From Panax quinquefolius (lineage: Eukaryota > Streptophyta > Magnoliopsida > Apiales > Araliaceae): a DNA stretch of 64,000 nt. The stretch lies in NCBI GenBank assembly GCA_020205615.1, contig CM035173.1, forward strand, positions 55,189,800-55,253,799, read 5' to 3'. Position numbers and translations under genes: made by a program. The notes under the pieces were generated by a model that was given only the letters and a program-made list of their open reading frames with translations, had not been told where the DNA came from and ran no database searches. Below are positions 21,540 through 33,848 of the stretch, one piece after another; position 1 is the first letter of the stretch, and each line of letters starts with the position of its first letter.

Positions 21540-23192
21540 CACACAGAAGGACCTGAACATGCGTCAAAGGAGATGGATGGAATTGATAAAAGATTATTAT
21601 TGCGAGATATTTTATCATCCGGGCAAAGCAAACGTGGTTGCAGATGCCTTGAGCAGAAAGGGTCATGAGAAATTGATGTTGTTAACCAACCAGGTTTCAG
21701 TAATGGCAAGGTTAGAGCTGAAAATCAAATTTCCAAAAGAATTCGATGAAAAATTATACCAGATGGAAGCTAGTCCAACTTTAGTGGAAAAAGTGAAGAA
21801 TGCTCAACTACAGGATGAAGGATGCAGAAAAATAAAGGAAAGAGTGGTCGAGGGTAAAGAGGTGAAATACAAGATTGATACTGAAGGAATGCTAAGATTC
21901 GAGGGACGAATTTGGGTTCCAGTAGTACAAGATGTTAAAGAAGAAATCTTGACAGAAGCTCATAGCGCAAGATATTCGATTCATCTGGGAAGTACGAAAA
22001 TGTATCAAGATTTGCGGCGATATTTTTGGTGGCCAAATATGAAAAGAGACATTGCAGAATGCGTTGCAAAGTGCTTGACATGTCAGAGAATGAAGGTTGA
22101 TCATCAAAGACTAAGCGGATTACTTCATCCATTGGAAATACCAGAATGGAAGTGGGAGCATATAACAATGGATTTTGTTGTAGGTCTTCCAACAACTCAG
22201 AAAGGATACGATGCGATATGGGTGATAGTGGATAGATTAACAAAATTAATACACTTTTTGCCCATAAAGATTAGATTTAATCTTGATCAACTGGCAAAAC
22301 TATATGTCAAAGAGATCGTATCGTGACATGGAGTTCTAGTGTCAATAGTATCGGATAGAAATCCGAGATTAACATCAAATTTCTGGAAGAAACTATAAAA
22401 ATGCATGGGAACGCAACTGAGGATGAGTACAACATATCACCCGCAAATCGATGGGCAAAGCGAACGAACAATCCAGATGTTAGAAAATATGCTTAGAGCG
22501 TGCATCATGGATTTTAAAGGAAACTGGGACGATCATTCACCATTGGTAAAATTCGCCTATAATAACAGTTACCAAGCAAGCATTGGTATGCCACCATATG
22601 AGGCATTGTACGGCAAAAAATGTAGAACTCCACTGTGTTGGGATGAAGTTGGTGAACGTCAATTGTTAAGACCGAAGGCTGATGCAATGAGGCCATTGAA
22701 GTTTTCAAACTTGTCGAGTAAAGGCCGTAGAAGCTCAAGATAGAGCGGAAAGAAATATCTTTGATCAACACGAACACAGATCGTAAATTTGACGAAGGTT
22801 CTCTTTGGAAGGGGAAAATTCATTTTAGCAAGAAAGGAAAGCTCAACCTAAGATTTATTGGACCTTTCAAAATACTGCGAAGAGTGGGTGAAGAGGCTTA
22901 CGAGGTAGCTTTACCTTCAGAATTAGAGCATGTGCACAACGTTTTTTATATGTCGGTGTTGCGACCATATAAACCCGATTACAAACATGTGATCGAGTAT
23001 TAACCATTACAATTCAGTAAAGATTTGTCGTATGAAGAGGTTCCTATCTAGATAGTCGACAGGAAAGAACAAGTGCTCAGAAATAAAGTGATACCTTCTG
23101 TGAAGGTGATATGGAGAAACCACAATGTCGAAGAGGCTACGTGGGAACTCGAAGCTGAAATGATGAAGAATTATCATGAGTTATTTGTTTAA
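21540..23192 (+). pseudogene. Gy-A integrase and chromodomain
   Basis: Open from about 21490 to 22326: tail of RNase H ([16 protein letters not shown]), zinc-binding region ([12 protein letters not shown]), core with first Asp in [13 protein letters not shown] at 22324-22326 (relatives have Arg) and a TAA at 22396-22398 interrupt the core. The second Asp (SDRNPR) and the Glu (GQSERT) are still readable. Then [19 protein letters not shown], a frameshift near 22700, the GPFKILRRVGEEAYEVALP barrel (22860-22915), and a chromodomain (SYEEVPI, VIPSVKVIWRNHNVEEATWELE) ending at TAA 23190-23192. A stop at 23000-23002 and one in the chromodomain near 23050 add to the damage. Confidence 0.88.
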
Positions 23193-23202
23193 TCTTTGTC
23201 TT

Positions 23203-23301
23203 CGATTCTAGGGACAGAATCTTCGTAAGAAGGGAAGAATGTGATAATTTTATTGGTTGAGTTGTGATTCTGGGGACAGAATCCTTGTAAGGAGGGAAGG
23301 A
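23203..23301 (+). repeat. Duplicated polypurine-tract block of Gy-A
   Basis: Two copies of a gattct-ggggacagaatc-tt-gtaagaagggaaga block, at about 23209-23240 and 23264-23303. The second ends at the LTR start with the polypurine tract aaggagggaagga. Gy-A' shows the same doubling. Gy-C has a single copy (48286-48321). Confidence 0.75.
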
Positions 23302-24115
23302 TGTAACAATCCAAGATTTTATTATTTGTAATTTAAAATATTTATTAAATTAAATAAATATTTTATTGAATATTTTATTGATGTGATTGTTGTTAGTAAA
23401 TATTTATGAATTAAATTTATTAGATAATATTCTAAATTAATTTAGTTTATAATTTAGAGAGTTGTAAGATAACATGAAATGTTATATTATTATTTTAATT
23501 TAATAATTAAAATAGTATGTGAAGTTATTAAATAAGATTATAATGAGATTATAATTTGTGATAAGTGGAAAATTTGTTTAGTATGTTGTAATTGGTTATT
23601 TAACTAATGTTGAATATGGAGGTATAAATATGAGATTATAAACTATAGTGTAAATGGTTTATTAAAATAAAATTAAAGTAGTTTTAAATGGGCTTAACCA
23701 AACAAGACTTAAAGATATTAAGTCTTTATTTTAAAGAGTTTTTGCCAAATAAAGCCTTATGGCTTTTGGATTTGGATTTTGAATTTTAAATAATATAAAT
23801 AAAATAAGTAAAATAAATTAAATAAAATAAATTTATAACCTATACGTTATATTTTTGTAACTGATATTATTTAGTGTGTGTAATGGCTATTTCAATTTCT
23901 TTTTATTTTACGCATATACTTGCTTATTAGTTTTGGTTTACACGACTTGAGTTATTTGCTAAATGCTAAACTGAGGAAGAGAGTTATAAAGAATTGAGAG
24001 ACTATAGTGAGTTGAGAGGAGAAAAGGTTTGTGAAGTTACAAGTTTGTCTGTAATTGGCAAGGAATACTAAGCAAAAGAAGGTATGATCATAACCTTATT
24101 ATATGTATATATATG

Positions 24116-24160
<45 letters not shown>

Positions 24161-26135
24161 TTTACGACATGAATTTTCAAACTCTGTGAATTCAAGTTAT
24201 TTGTTTTATTGTTGATATACAACTGTTACTTGTGATTATATGTATTGGTGGTGTTAGAGTTGCATTTAAACAAGAATTTGTATGCTAATTTTGTTTATAA
24301 AGAAAGAAAAGTAATTACAACATATATTTTTCATATGGCTTATGAAAGTACCAAAGTTTGTGATTAATTTGTATATTATTCTATAAATTGAGTCTTAAAT
24401 ATGTTAATTTGATAAGAAACAAAAAAAAAGTAGTTTGAATGAAGTAATTTGTTGTAGAATTGTGATCACGGTGTGAATTTCTACGAAGGATGTCAAAAAT
24501 GGATTTTTTGTATGAAAACATGCAAATTAAGGAATTAAATTAGTTGAAGTTGTTGTTTAATTATTCTAAGTTGATGAAAATGTGAGGAATTGTGTTTATG
24601 TTCGTTCTATACCAATTGTATATGTTAATTTTACTGTCTTGTGGATGAAATTCGTGTTAGTTAGCTTAGAACAGAGTAGAAACTCACGTTCTGCAAAACT
24701 AAAACTGGTGCAAAGCCAGGTAGCGATGGTATTATGGTATTATTTGCCCTCTTAAGCGTGGGCGTCTTAAAATCCAAGGCAATACTTGCGTGGTCGCGCC
24801 AGTAGTCAGTCAGACATAGTGAAGTCTGCTACTTCTGCATATTTGAACACCCATTGTAACTTAGCTTAATGTTATGTTAATGTGTCAAATATGTAATGAT
24901 GAGGTTAAAACAGAATCATGTTATGTGGTTAGTAATTCTAAATTTATAAGAAAGTAATAAGCTATGAAAATGGCATGTTGTGATTATTGAATACGTGAAT
25001 TAGTAATTAAGTGTTTTAAATTTAATACTGGGATTTCTGAAGTGTATGTGATGGAAACTTGTGCTAAAGTAACAAGGTTAACTATGAGTGAGTTTTAGTT
25101 TGAAAGTGGATGTTAGTATATCTAATAGATATTGTGATTCTAATAAAATGTATAGGTGAACGTGAGTTGTAATTTATAGCTTACGCACAAGGCAAGTTTT
25201 TAAACCTTATCTCTATACATTGAGCAAGCTTTGTTCCTAAATTTTATTTGAGCAAGCTATATCTTTATCTTTAATTCGGACAAGTTTTGAATTCCAATAG
25301 TTATTGATTTATTCAAACTTGTTTATTGTTAGACAAGTTTCTTTAATTTCATTCTTGTATCGGGAATGAAATTCTTGAATTCCAATTCCTAATGTTGAAT
25401 TGTCTTATTTCAATTACTCTGCACAAGTTATTATCATGTTGAGCAAGTTTTACTTTCAGCTTGCTATTAATTAATACATGTTCAATAATTCTATATTTTA
25501 TTTAATGAGATCATAGCCTTAGCTTAATATTGTTCAAGCAAGGTTGATTATTTCTACGCATGCCTATTATTCTTAACGTTTTACCTTAAACTATTATTGA
25601 TCATTTGTAGTGTTGTTAAGTCTTGTTGATTCAACTAATCCTTTAGTTGATGATTGTGAAACTCTAAATTACCCTTGAAGCTTATCCAAACAAAACTTTC
25701 TTTGACACGGACTTGTAATCTAAAATTGAGAAGAACAACCCTATTATAGGGGATACACGATGCGTTTAGATGGTTGTGCACAATACATAAAGTATTATTT
25801 GCTAAAGTATGTGAAGTCCCTCTGATATATAACATGTTAAAGTTGAAAGATTACATGTAATCGTGGACATAGTTCATGGTCTTATGACCTTCAGATATAT
25901 TTCATATTTTGATTTCAGTTTTTGGTTATCATTGATAGAGTATTATTCAGTTTTGATGAGCCTATTCATTGGCAGTTATTATTCTCTTATTGGTTCATTG
26001 TTATATCTAGTGAGCATTTGTTTTGCTCACTCTTGCATATATATATACACTCATTGCAACTAAAGTTGAGAAGTTTGATGAACATATGACTATCAAAGGA
26101 AAGGGAAAAATGTGCAAGTGATGAAGACTTGTAAT
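23302..26135 (+). mobile_element. 3' LTR of Gy-A, first part
   Basis: Starts TGTAACAATCCAAG and is collinear with 5186-6601, then carries about 1 kb absent from the 5' copy (24790-25805), then matches 16881-17200. It contains a (TA)n(TG)n run at about 24100-24161 where the 5' LTR has only (TA)n, and a donor-like GAAG/GTATGATC at 24082. It is interrupted at 26135 by the copia element and resumes at 35693. No gene is seen. Short ORFs at 25635-26063 are LTR sequence. Confidence 0.87.
26130..26135 (+). repeat. Left target duplication of the copia element (tgtaat)
   Basis: tgtaat here and at 35693-35698. The empty site is visible in the other Gy-A LTR at about 17203-17212 (acttgtaatttcatt). Exact length is 5-7 bp, because the LTR terminus may be ttgaaag or tgaaag. 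Confidence 0.8.
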
Positions 26136-27974
26136 TGAAAGTATTATGCATACAAGCCAATCATGTATGATGATAAAGCATATACTGTGTAATCAATCTT
26201 GTTTATTTATTAATAAAAGAATTATTTATTAAAGGCATTTATTATCTACATGGTGCTGTTTTAATAATATGTGATAAACCCATAGTTTTAAGCAACGCTT
26301 TTAGAATAATGATGATGATCATTCTAATGAGATCTAAATTCTTAAAAAAGCTTAAAACTAAAATAGTTCCCAATCATTGGATTACTAAATTGGGGATTAG
26401 TGAATCCGGGATAGATTGGTACATCGTTAACGCTCATTGGATGAGGATGATTGATCTCATGATCATTTGTGTGGAACACTTACTAAAGCAGTATGTAGGT
26501 GCTTATTAGAGAATAAGTTCATTGAGCGTGACTCATTAAGGAATACCTAATGGAGTTTTACTTACACGCCGATAGGAATTCTGTAGTGATAGTAGTACTG
26601 AATGATCCTTAGACTTGAGATCATCATAGTATCTTATATATAATGAATTACACTTTGACTTATTCCTTAAGACTCTTAGAGTATATCAAAGGGTATGCTT
26701 GGGTGTAATAAGTTATATATGAAGATAATGAATGATCGATAAAGAATCTACCACTTCTAGTAAAAGGAGAAATGTCTATGTGATTCGATAAATGACAACC
26801 CGGAATCCTTGGCGAGGTGGAATGAAATTAGAAAGTAGTTTCTAATTTGCATTCATTAGGAGTTATTCATTTAGGAATCGAAATACATATAATTAAATAA
26901 AATAAGACTTGTGATAATTCCATGTCTTATATTTAATTGGGACATAGTATGGTGGAAGGATTGAATTATCACGGTAACTATTTACTCGAAGGTTCTTTTA
27001 TGATTAATGTTGAAATCTATATTATATCGGGAAAGTGCGTTGATCATTAGGGAGGCTTATCCTATTGTAGAATAAATATTATTTATTTAAATAAATTATT
27101 TATTAATTTATTTATTTAAATGAGATTAAATTGTTCTAATTGATTTATTCTGTAGGTTTAATATGGAGAACCTAAAGGGTCACACCATAAAAGGAAGAAT
27201 AATTATTTAAGAAGTTAATGGCATAATTGTAATAATATGTTAAGTATATTTAATTTAATCTATGGAGATAGAATAAATTAAATAGCTTAATATTATTATT
27301 TAATATTTTAGAAATATTAAATATAAATTAATAAGAGGAATCTTATTAATATTATTATAATTATTATTATTTTAATTTCTAAAAGGTTTAGGAATTAATT
27401 TAATATTAGTACTCTCATTTATTCTAATTGGATTAGGAAAGAAAATTAGTTAAAGGAGTTTAATTAATTACCCTAATAGGATTAGGGGCCCATTTAATTA
27501 AAGAGTTTAATTAAATAAATAATACCTTATTTTAATTAAAATAGGGTTACATGATATCTTTATAAGAGGAGTCTTATATTAGATATCTAAATATCGTAAT
27601 TCCTAGATTTGGAGAGTACACCTTTTCTTATTAGAGATAGGAAAAACTAGGGTTTGAGCGAATCCTTCTTCTTGAAAAATTCCTCTTCCTTGGTGGATCA
27701 CTATAGAGGCCACACACTTGGGTGGCTTACATTGATCGAAAGAAGAATCTGCAGGAGATTGAGGAGATCATGAGAAGTAGGAGGTGAACTTCGTGCACGA
27801 GGAAGCTCGTTTCTGAAAGGTATGATTTCATAATTTCTTATTCTTCGTTTAATTAATAATATCATAAAGGATGATCAAGATAATTGGTTTGTGAAAAATT
27901 TTAAAATCGATTTTATCTAAAAACTACGTTTTTTTGCAATTTGATTGCTACTTTGATTTTCACGAAAACCTAAC
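26136..27974 (+). repeat. 5' LTR of the copia element
   Basis: 1839 bp, AT-rich, no ORF of note (the 66-codon ORF at 26309 is not kept in the other LTR). It ends gaaaacctaac. A donor-like GAAAG/GTATGATT lies at 27820. Differences from the 3' LTR are mostly clustered 1-4 base changes and paired compensating indels. Confidence 0.88.
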
Positions 27975-27990
27975 GGTGGTATCATGAGCC
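27975..27990 (+). other. Primer binding site of the copia element
   Basis: ggtggtatcatgagcc follows the LTR. It is a Met-tRNA complement type common in plant copia elements. Confidence 0.75.
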
Positions 27991-28404
27991 AAACTTTATC
28001 ACGAATTATTAATTATTTAGATTCTAAATATGTATGGGTATGTATTTAGAATAATTTATTGGGCATAATTTGTTGTATAAAATTATTATTTTATGAAAAA
28101 AAAAAAAAAAAAAAGCTTTAATAACTTTTTTTGCTTATAATTTAAAAAAAATCATTTTTTTTTGGGGAATCCGTATGGCAGTGATGTAATATGATTACAT
28201 GAAAATCAAGTTTTTTTTTTGAAAACTGTTTGACAAGATTGTCCGAATTTGGTGTTGATGTTACGTGGCGATAGTTATTGTCGAGGATTTTTTTTTTGCA
28301 TCATGTTGCTCGTGGTATATGTATATAAGTTATCAAATCAAAATTTTTTTTTTTGAAACAAGCGATCAGGGTTTGATGTGTTATGAAAGGAATTGATATG
28401 ATAG

Positions 28405-28436
<32 letters not shown>

Positions 28437-28528
28437 TATAGCAATATTGCATAAGCATAAATAGGACTTCTTTGGAATCTATAATTAATAGATAAAATAG
28501 CAACAAGTTGCATATAATTAAAGTAGGA

Positions 28529-28583
<55 letters not shown>

Positions 28584-29064
28584 CTTAATAATTTTATAAT
28601 TAAAATAAATAGTTTATTTTAATCTTGAAATTGGATTTCATGCAACATAAAATTGCCCATTAAATGATACTCATATATATATGGAATGATTTAATTTATT
28701 GATACATATGATGATATGTATGATAATAAATGGGATTGATTATGGACAATTGACCATATGATTGGATTTATTTTAGTTGGATGTTTGAATGAATGGGTTT
28801 TTATTAAATGGGGTTACTGCGTACCTCGTCTTTTACAGTTTTTCTTCTTGATGTAAATTCTATCTCTCTCTATGTACTTCCCTTATTTGCGATCGAGGTT
28901 TCTATTTAAATTAAATAGTTTAATGTAATAGGATCAGTTAGAATTTTTTTGAAGAACAGAAGACCAAGATCAAGGAGCGCTTGAAGACCCGTTTGTAATG
29001 GAGCAGGGTTTAAATGTAATAGTTATATTTAAATGTTTATTCTATGCACCCTAGGGTTTGACCT

Positions 29065-29096
29065 TTTGGTTCACTTGGTGGCTCTAGTGAACCAAA
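29065..29096 (+). other. Perfect 11-bp hairpin in copia leader
   Basis: Arms 29065-29075 (tttggttcact) and 29086-29096 (agtgaaccaaa) are exact reverse complements around a 10-base loop tggtggctct. No following T-run suggests a terminator. An RNA element of the leader is more likely. Confidence 0.6.
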
Positions 29097-29183
29097 CTAG
29101 AATAAAAGTCCATAATCAATCAAGGTAGAATATAGTATTCTATATGTGCATAGTAGTATTATATATATATATATATATTATGC

Positions 29184-29202
29184 AAACATGCTTCGCATGT
29201 TT
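29184..29202 (+). other. Perfect 8-bp hairpin in copia leader
   Basis: aaacatgc, loop ttc, gcatgttt. Outer bases can extend the pairing. It lies just downstream of a (TA)n run. Confidence 0.55.
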
Positions 29203-29303
29203 AATAATATGATTGGCGTATTTATATATATATTTTAAATGCATGCTTGTATTAAAACAAGATGAGACAAATAATAACAAATCCTCAAAGTTTTTTATTA
29301 AGT

Positions 29304-29693
29304 CTTAAGCGTTCAAAGATATTTAGAATATCGAGCGTTAAGCCTTCTAGCATGATAAAATTAATAGAGTATTAAATATTTAATATGAGTTTGTTGTGTC
29401 ACCACAAGGCAAGTATTAAGTATTTAAGATGTTAATTATCACATTTGATGCTTATAAAGAAAATTGAACAATATTGTTTTGTTGTGTCACCACAGGCGAT
29501 ATTTTCTTTTTGAATATATGGAAGTGCTAGGTTGGACTTAACTTAGATAATTTTGATTCGGATGTGCCACCACTTGATCAAAATAATCCAAGAGGCAAAA
29601 TATAAGGAGTTACATGTTGATGTAATTGTGAGGAGTTGTCTACCTATTTATTTATATATAGTTTGTTGTGTCACCACCACAAGGCTATATATA
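29304..29693 (+). other. Array of stem-loops with a conserved loop motif
   Basis: Five hairpins in about 390 bp upstream of gag. H1 (29304-29342): nested ctta/gatatt stems. H2 (29372-29427): 15-bp stem with two G-T pairs. H3 (29456-29509): 9-bp stem. H4 (29546-29588): 12 pairs, one mismatch. H5 (29653-29693): 9-bp stem. H2-H5 carry the same apical motif, ttgttgtgtcaccacaaggc or a close variant (29391-29410, 29479-29497, 29559-29574, 29663-29685), itself able to form an inner ttgtg/cacaa hairpin. Outer stems differ in sequence while pairing is kept. No translation of the motif is shared in frame, so RNA function (packaging, dimerisation or translation) is the natural reading. The function is inferred only. 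Confidence 0.65.
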
Positions 29694-29884
29694 TTTGAAA
29701 TGGGATCCTTATTCTCACTAGCAAAAAACTTTAATTAGATTTTGCTTAAACTATATAAATGAGGTAATATAGTTTGAAGAAAATAGTGGGAGATACCATA
29801 TAAAATAAGACTAATTTATTTTGGTAATTAATAAATGAATGTTTGCTAAAATATTGTCTTTTTACATGCGAAATTTTGAAAATG

Positions 29885-30640
29885 TCACATTCACTAATTT
29901 CAACTGCGTAGCATACTTGATGCTAACAAAATGGCCGGGGCCAGAACTACTGAATTTGGTTGAGGAATCGAAATTGTTCTCCTTCTTTGAAAAAGATTTC
30001 TTATGTCCTAAATTATAGCAAAGATACTGCAAAAGTTGAAGAGGCGACCTACGAGGAAGAGATTGCTACTTATAAGCGATTGGCAAGATGATGCATCGTG
30101 GCTCGATGCATCATGCTTTCGCATCCATGAGTATGAGCTTGACGTCGGCGTGAAAACATGGATGCTCTCTTATCTTACTTCACCTTGGAGAGTTGTATGG
30201 TGAGCAAAGTAGGGCGCTAGATATGAAATATCTAAGGAGCTCTTAGATCTCGGATGACCAGAGAACCTTCTGATTGAGACTCATGTCCTCAAGATGATCA
30301 ATCGATTGAGCGTCTTGGATGACTTGGGTTCATCGTGGATGGGGAGTTGAGTCAAGATTTAGTCTTGCGATCACTCCCAAATACCTTCTCACAATTTGTT
30401 GTGAATTTTCACATGAATAAGTTGGATGTCGACTTGCACGAATTACTTAACATGTTGAAAGCTGCTAACTGAAGGTCACTTCCATCCAAGAAGAACCATG
30501 TCTTCTTGGTGGATGATTCTTCCAAGAAAGGAAGAGACCCAAGGTATCTTACGAAAGAAGAAATCCAAGAAGGCTAAGGGAAAGGCGAAAGTGAAGGATC
30601 AAAAGAACACGATCCATTAGCAAAAGGAATTTGCTTCCAT
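29885..30640 (+). pseudogene. Copia gag
   Basis: Readable in alternating frames: a start-proximal LRSILDANK (about 29906), the copia gag core (ELSQDLVLRSLPNSFSQFVVNFHMNKLDVDLHELLNMLK at about 30346-30462, then KKNHVFLVDDSSKKG), and a Lys-rich tail. A single zinc knuckle begins CFHCNK at about 30637 but is disrupted by a small insertion. Frames change every 100-200 bases by 1-2 base indels. Family role: virus-like particle shell and RNA binding. Confidence 0.72.
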
Positions 30641-30739
30641 TGCAATAAGCGGGTCCTTTGGAAGAGGCTGCAAGATTATCTCGCGAGAACAAAAGCGAAG
30701 AAGCTTGGAAAGCTTGAATCCTAATCGAGGTTTGTTTAT

Positions 30740-33700
30740 GATTGAAATTAATTTTTAAAGTCGATCTTCTACTTGGGTATTGGATCTGGGATGTGGTTCT
30801 CACATATGTAATAATATCACGAGGGGTTTGGTCGAAGTAGAAAGGCGAGCAAGGATGAGGTCGTCCTACGAGTGGGAAATGGAGCAAAGGTTCTTTGCAT
30901 TAGGCAGGGACTTATTGTTTAACACTTTGCTACTGCGAGTTCATTAATTTAAATAATTGTTATTTTGTTCCAAATATCATTAGAAACATTATTTCTATCT
31001 CTCATATTGGATATGGATGGTTTTAATATTATAATAAAGAACAACAGTTGTTCCATTTATAATGATAATGTTTTATATGGTGTTGGTAATTTGCGAAATG
31101 GACTTTATATACTTGACTTGCATGAAAATATATTTCAAATTGAACAAACTAAGAAAAGGAAAAGAGATGATGTTAATTATACCTTCATGTGCAGCTTTAG
31201 ACTCGGTCGTATTAATGAAACAAGATTATCCAGTTGCGTAAAGATGGGCTCTGAGAGCTATCGATTATGAATCATATCGACTTTGTGAATCTTGTCTCAT
31301 GGGTAAAATGACTAAATCTCCTTTTAGTGGAAAAGGAGAAAGAGTTCTGAGTTGTTAGCGTTGGTACACACGGATGTATGTGGACTATGACAACAACACT
31401 TACGAGGAGGAGGGTATTCTTATTTTATTACATTCATTGACGACCACTCAAGATTTGGATATGTGTATTTAATGAAATACAAATCTGAATCATTTGAAAA
31501 GTTCAAAGAGTTGAAGTGAAGTTGAGAAGCAAAGCTGGTAAGAGTATTAAGATTCTTGATCGATCGAGGAGGAGAATACTTAAGTGGTGAGTTTCTCAAT
31601 TGTCTCAAAGAAATGGTATAATCTCACAATGGACTCCACCGGGGCGCCACAAATGAATGGTGTATCTGAAAGGAGAAATCGAACATTGTTGGACATGGTT
31701 CGATCTATGATGAGCTTTCTGAGCCTTCCGTTTCCTTTTGGGGATATGCCTAGAATCAATTTGCATACCTACTTAACAAGGTACCTACAAAATCCATCCC
31801 CAAGACCCCATATGAGTTATGGACGGGGAGAAACCAAATCTTAAGCATGTTAAGACTTGGGGTTGTCCGACTTATGTCAAAAAGTTTGAAAAGCGATAAG
31901 GCTGCAGACTAGATCGACAAATGTAGATTTGTGGGATACCTAAAAAAAACATCGGGTATTATTTCTATCATCAACCGATCAAAAGGTGTTTGTTGCGAAA
32001 CATCTTGCCTTCTTGGAAAAGGAGTTTATCCTTGAAGGGGTCGATGGGAGTAAGATATATCTTGAAGAAGTTCAAGAACCACAAAATACTACTGAGATCA
32101 AAATGAGGTACCTAACCAAGTAGAGATTCATACATACCACACCTATTAAATAAATCTGGAAGAGTACCAAAGATACCAGACAGGTATGGACTTGTCATAG
32201 AAGATGACAATGAGTGCATATCATAGATGATGATGATCCATTGAATTCTGAGCAGGGCTATGAGTAGTAAAGACTTCGGAGAAGTAGCAAAAAGCCATGA
32301 AATCCGAGATGGACTCCATGTATGAGAACCAGTATGGACTTTGGTCTCACCACACTAAAAGCATTAAGCTATTGGGTGTAAATGGGTCTTTAAAAAGAAA
32401 AGAAATGGAGCGGAGCGGCAAGGTAGAGACCTATAAGGCCCATTTGGTTGCAAAAGGTTTCAAACAAAGACAAGGAGTTGACTATGGCGAAACCTTCTCA
32501 CCGATAGCAATGCTCAAGTCCATTCGGATTTTGCTTGCGATTGCGACTTACCATGACTACGAAATCTGGCGGATGGGCGTGAAAACGGCCTTCCTCGATG
32601 GGAAACTTGAGGAGGATGTGTATATGACACAACGGAGGAGGATTTGTTTCAAAGGTTGGAACAAATCAAGTCTGTAAGCTTCTGACGATCCATTTATGGA
32701 TTAAAGCAAGCTTCTAAATGGGTGGAACATCCGTTTTGATGAGACAATCAAAAAGTTTGATTTTATCAAAAATGAGGATGAACCATGTGTGTACAAGAAG
32801 GTTAGTGGGAGCACTATTTCATTCCTTGTATTATATGTTGATGATATATTCTTGATAGGGAATGATATTCCTATCTTTATGAATCAATTAAAATCTGGTT
32901 ATCTAAACACTTCTCCATGAAGGACTTGGGAGAAGCATCCTATATTTTGGGGATAAAGATCTATAGAGATAGATCTAATAGGATGCTTGGCTTATCCCAA
33001 GGCGATACATTGACATGATGCTAAAAAAAGGTTTATCATGGAAGATTCCAAAAGGGTCTCATCTTAGATGAGCCATGGAATACATCTCTCCAAAAACAAG
33101 CCCCAAAGACACTGAGGAGAGAAACATATGAGTAAGATTCCTAATGCTTGACAATAGGATCTATCATATACTGGTATGATATGTACTAGACCAGATGTCG
33201 CTCATGCACTTAGTGTAACAAGCGAGATATCGGTCGAATCCGGAGAAGAACAACAACTGGAAGGCGGTGAAAAATATCCTAAAGTACTTAAGAAGAACTA
33301 AGGATGTATTTCTTGTCTCTGGTGGAGTGCGAATTAAAACTAGAGGGCTTCACAGACTCAAGTTTTCAAAGCAGACCAAGATGATGATAAATCCGTTTGA
33401 GGTATGTGTTTACCTTAAGCGGTGGCGCGCGATGAGTTGGAAAAGTTCCAAGCGATGACGATTCTTGATTCATTGTGATGAGGCAGAGATACATAGGCTG
33501 CAAGTGAAGGCTGCAAAGGAAGGCTGTTTGGATGAAGAAGTTCATTCTACAGAACTTGATGTGGTTCCTAGCATTAAAGGACCGATTGCCTTTATTCCTG
33601 TGACAACCTTTGGAGGCATTTCATGACTAAGGAACCAGTCTCATCGAAATCGAAACACGTGTTCTTGGCGATTTCATTTGATCGGAGAGATCATTGAAAG

Positions 33701-33835
33701 AGGAGGCGTCACCTGGGCGTGTGGACTCTCAATACAATATTATTGCGAGATCCATTTACTAAAGCGTTAACACAATGACGGTTTGATCGTCACTTAGAGA
33801 AGATGGGTATGAGATACCACGGCGATTGGCTTTAG
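30740..33835 (+). pseudogene. Copia pol: protease, integrase, RT, RNase H
   Basis: Protease: STWVLD-L-GCGSHICNNI at about 30762-30812, where the expected Asp-Thr-Gly is Asp-Leu-Gly because of two compensating small indels. Integrase: SCLMGKMTKSPFSGKGER (about 31288-31340), YSYFITFIDDHSRFGYVYLMKYKSESF (about 31420-31495), QMNGVSERRNRTLLDMVRSMM (about 31651-31713). RT: ETYKAHLVAKGFKQRQGVDYGETFSPIAMLKSIRILLAIA (about 32427-32546) and YVDD at about 32838-32849, intact. RNase H: about 33430-33830, with ELDVVPSIKGPIA and the closing KMGMRYHGDW. Domain order (integrase before RT) defines copia. Dozens of small indels prevent any long ORF. Confidence 0.85.
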
Positions 33836-33848
33836 TGCAGTGGGAGAT
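33836..33848 (+). other. Polypurine tract of the copia element
   Basis: gcagtgggagat before the 3' LTR start ttgaaag. Short compared with the gypsy elements. Confidence 0.6.

Larger units (their letters stand above)
27991..29884 (+). other. Untranslated leader of the copia element
   Basis: 1.9 kb between primer site and gag with no credible ORF. It holds an A-run (about 28098-28114), several T-runs, (TA)n runs (about 28402-28432, 28534-28580, 29161-29178), two isolated perfect hairpins and an array of structured repeats (listed separately). A leader of this length full of inverted repeats suggests RNA structure rather than protein coding. Confidence 0.6.

Noticed and set aside
28534..28580. 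(TA)n runs as replication origins or matrix sites
   Set aside because: Simple repeats occur in several LTRs and leaders here. Nothing beyond composition supports a function.
29065..29096. Transcription terminator
   Set aside because: Rho-independent terminators are a bacterial feature, there is no T-run after the hairpin, and it lies inside a retrotransposon leader.
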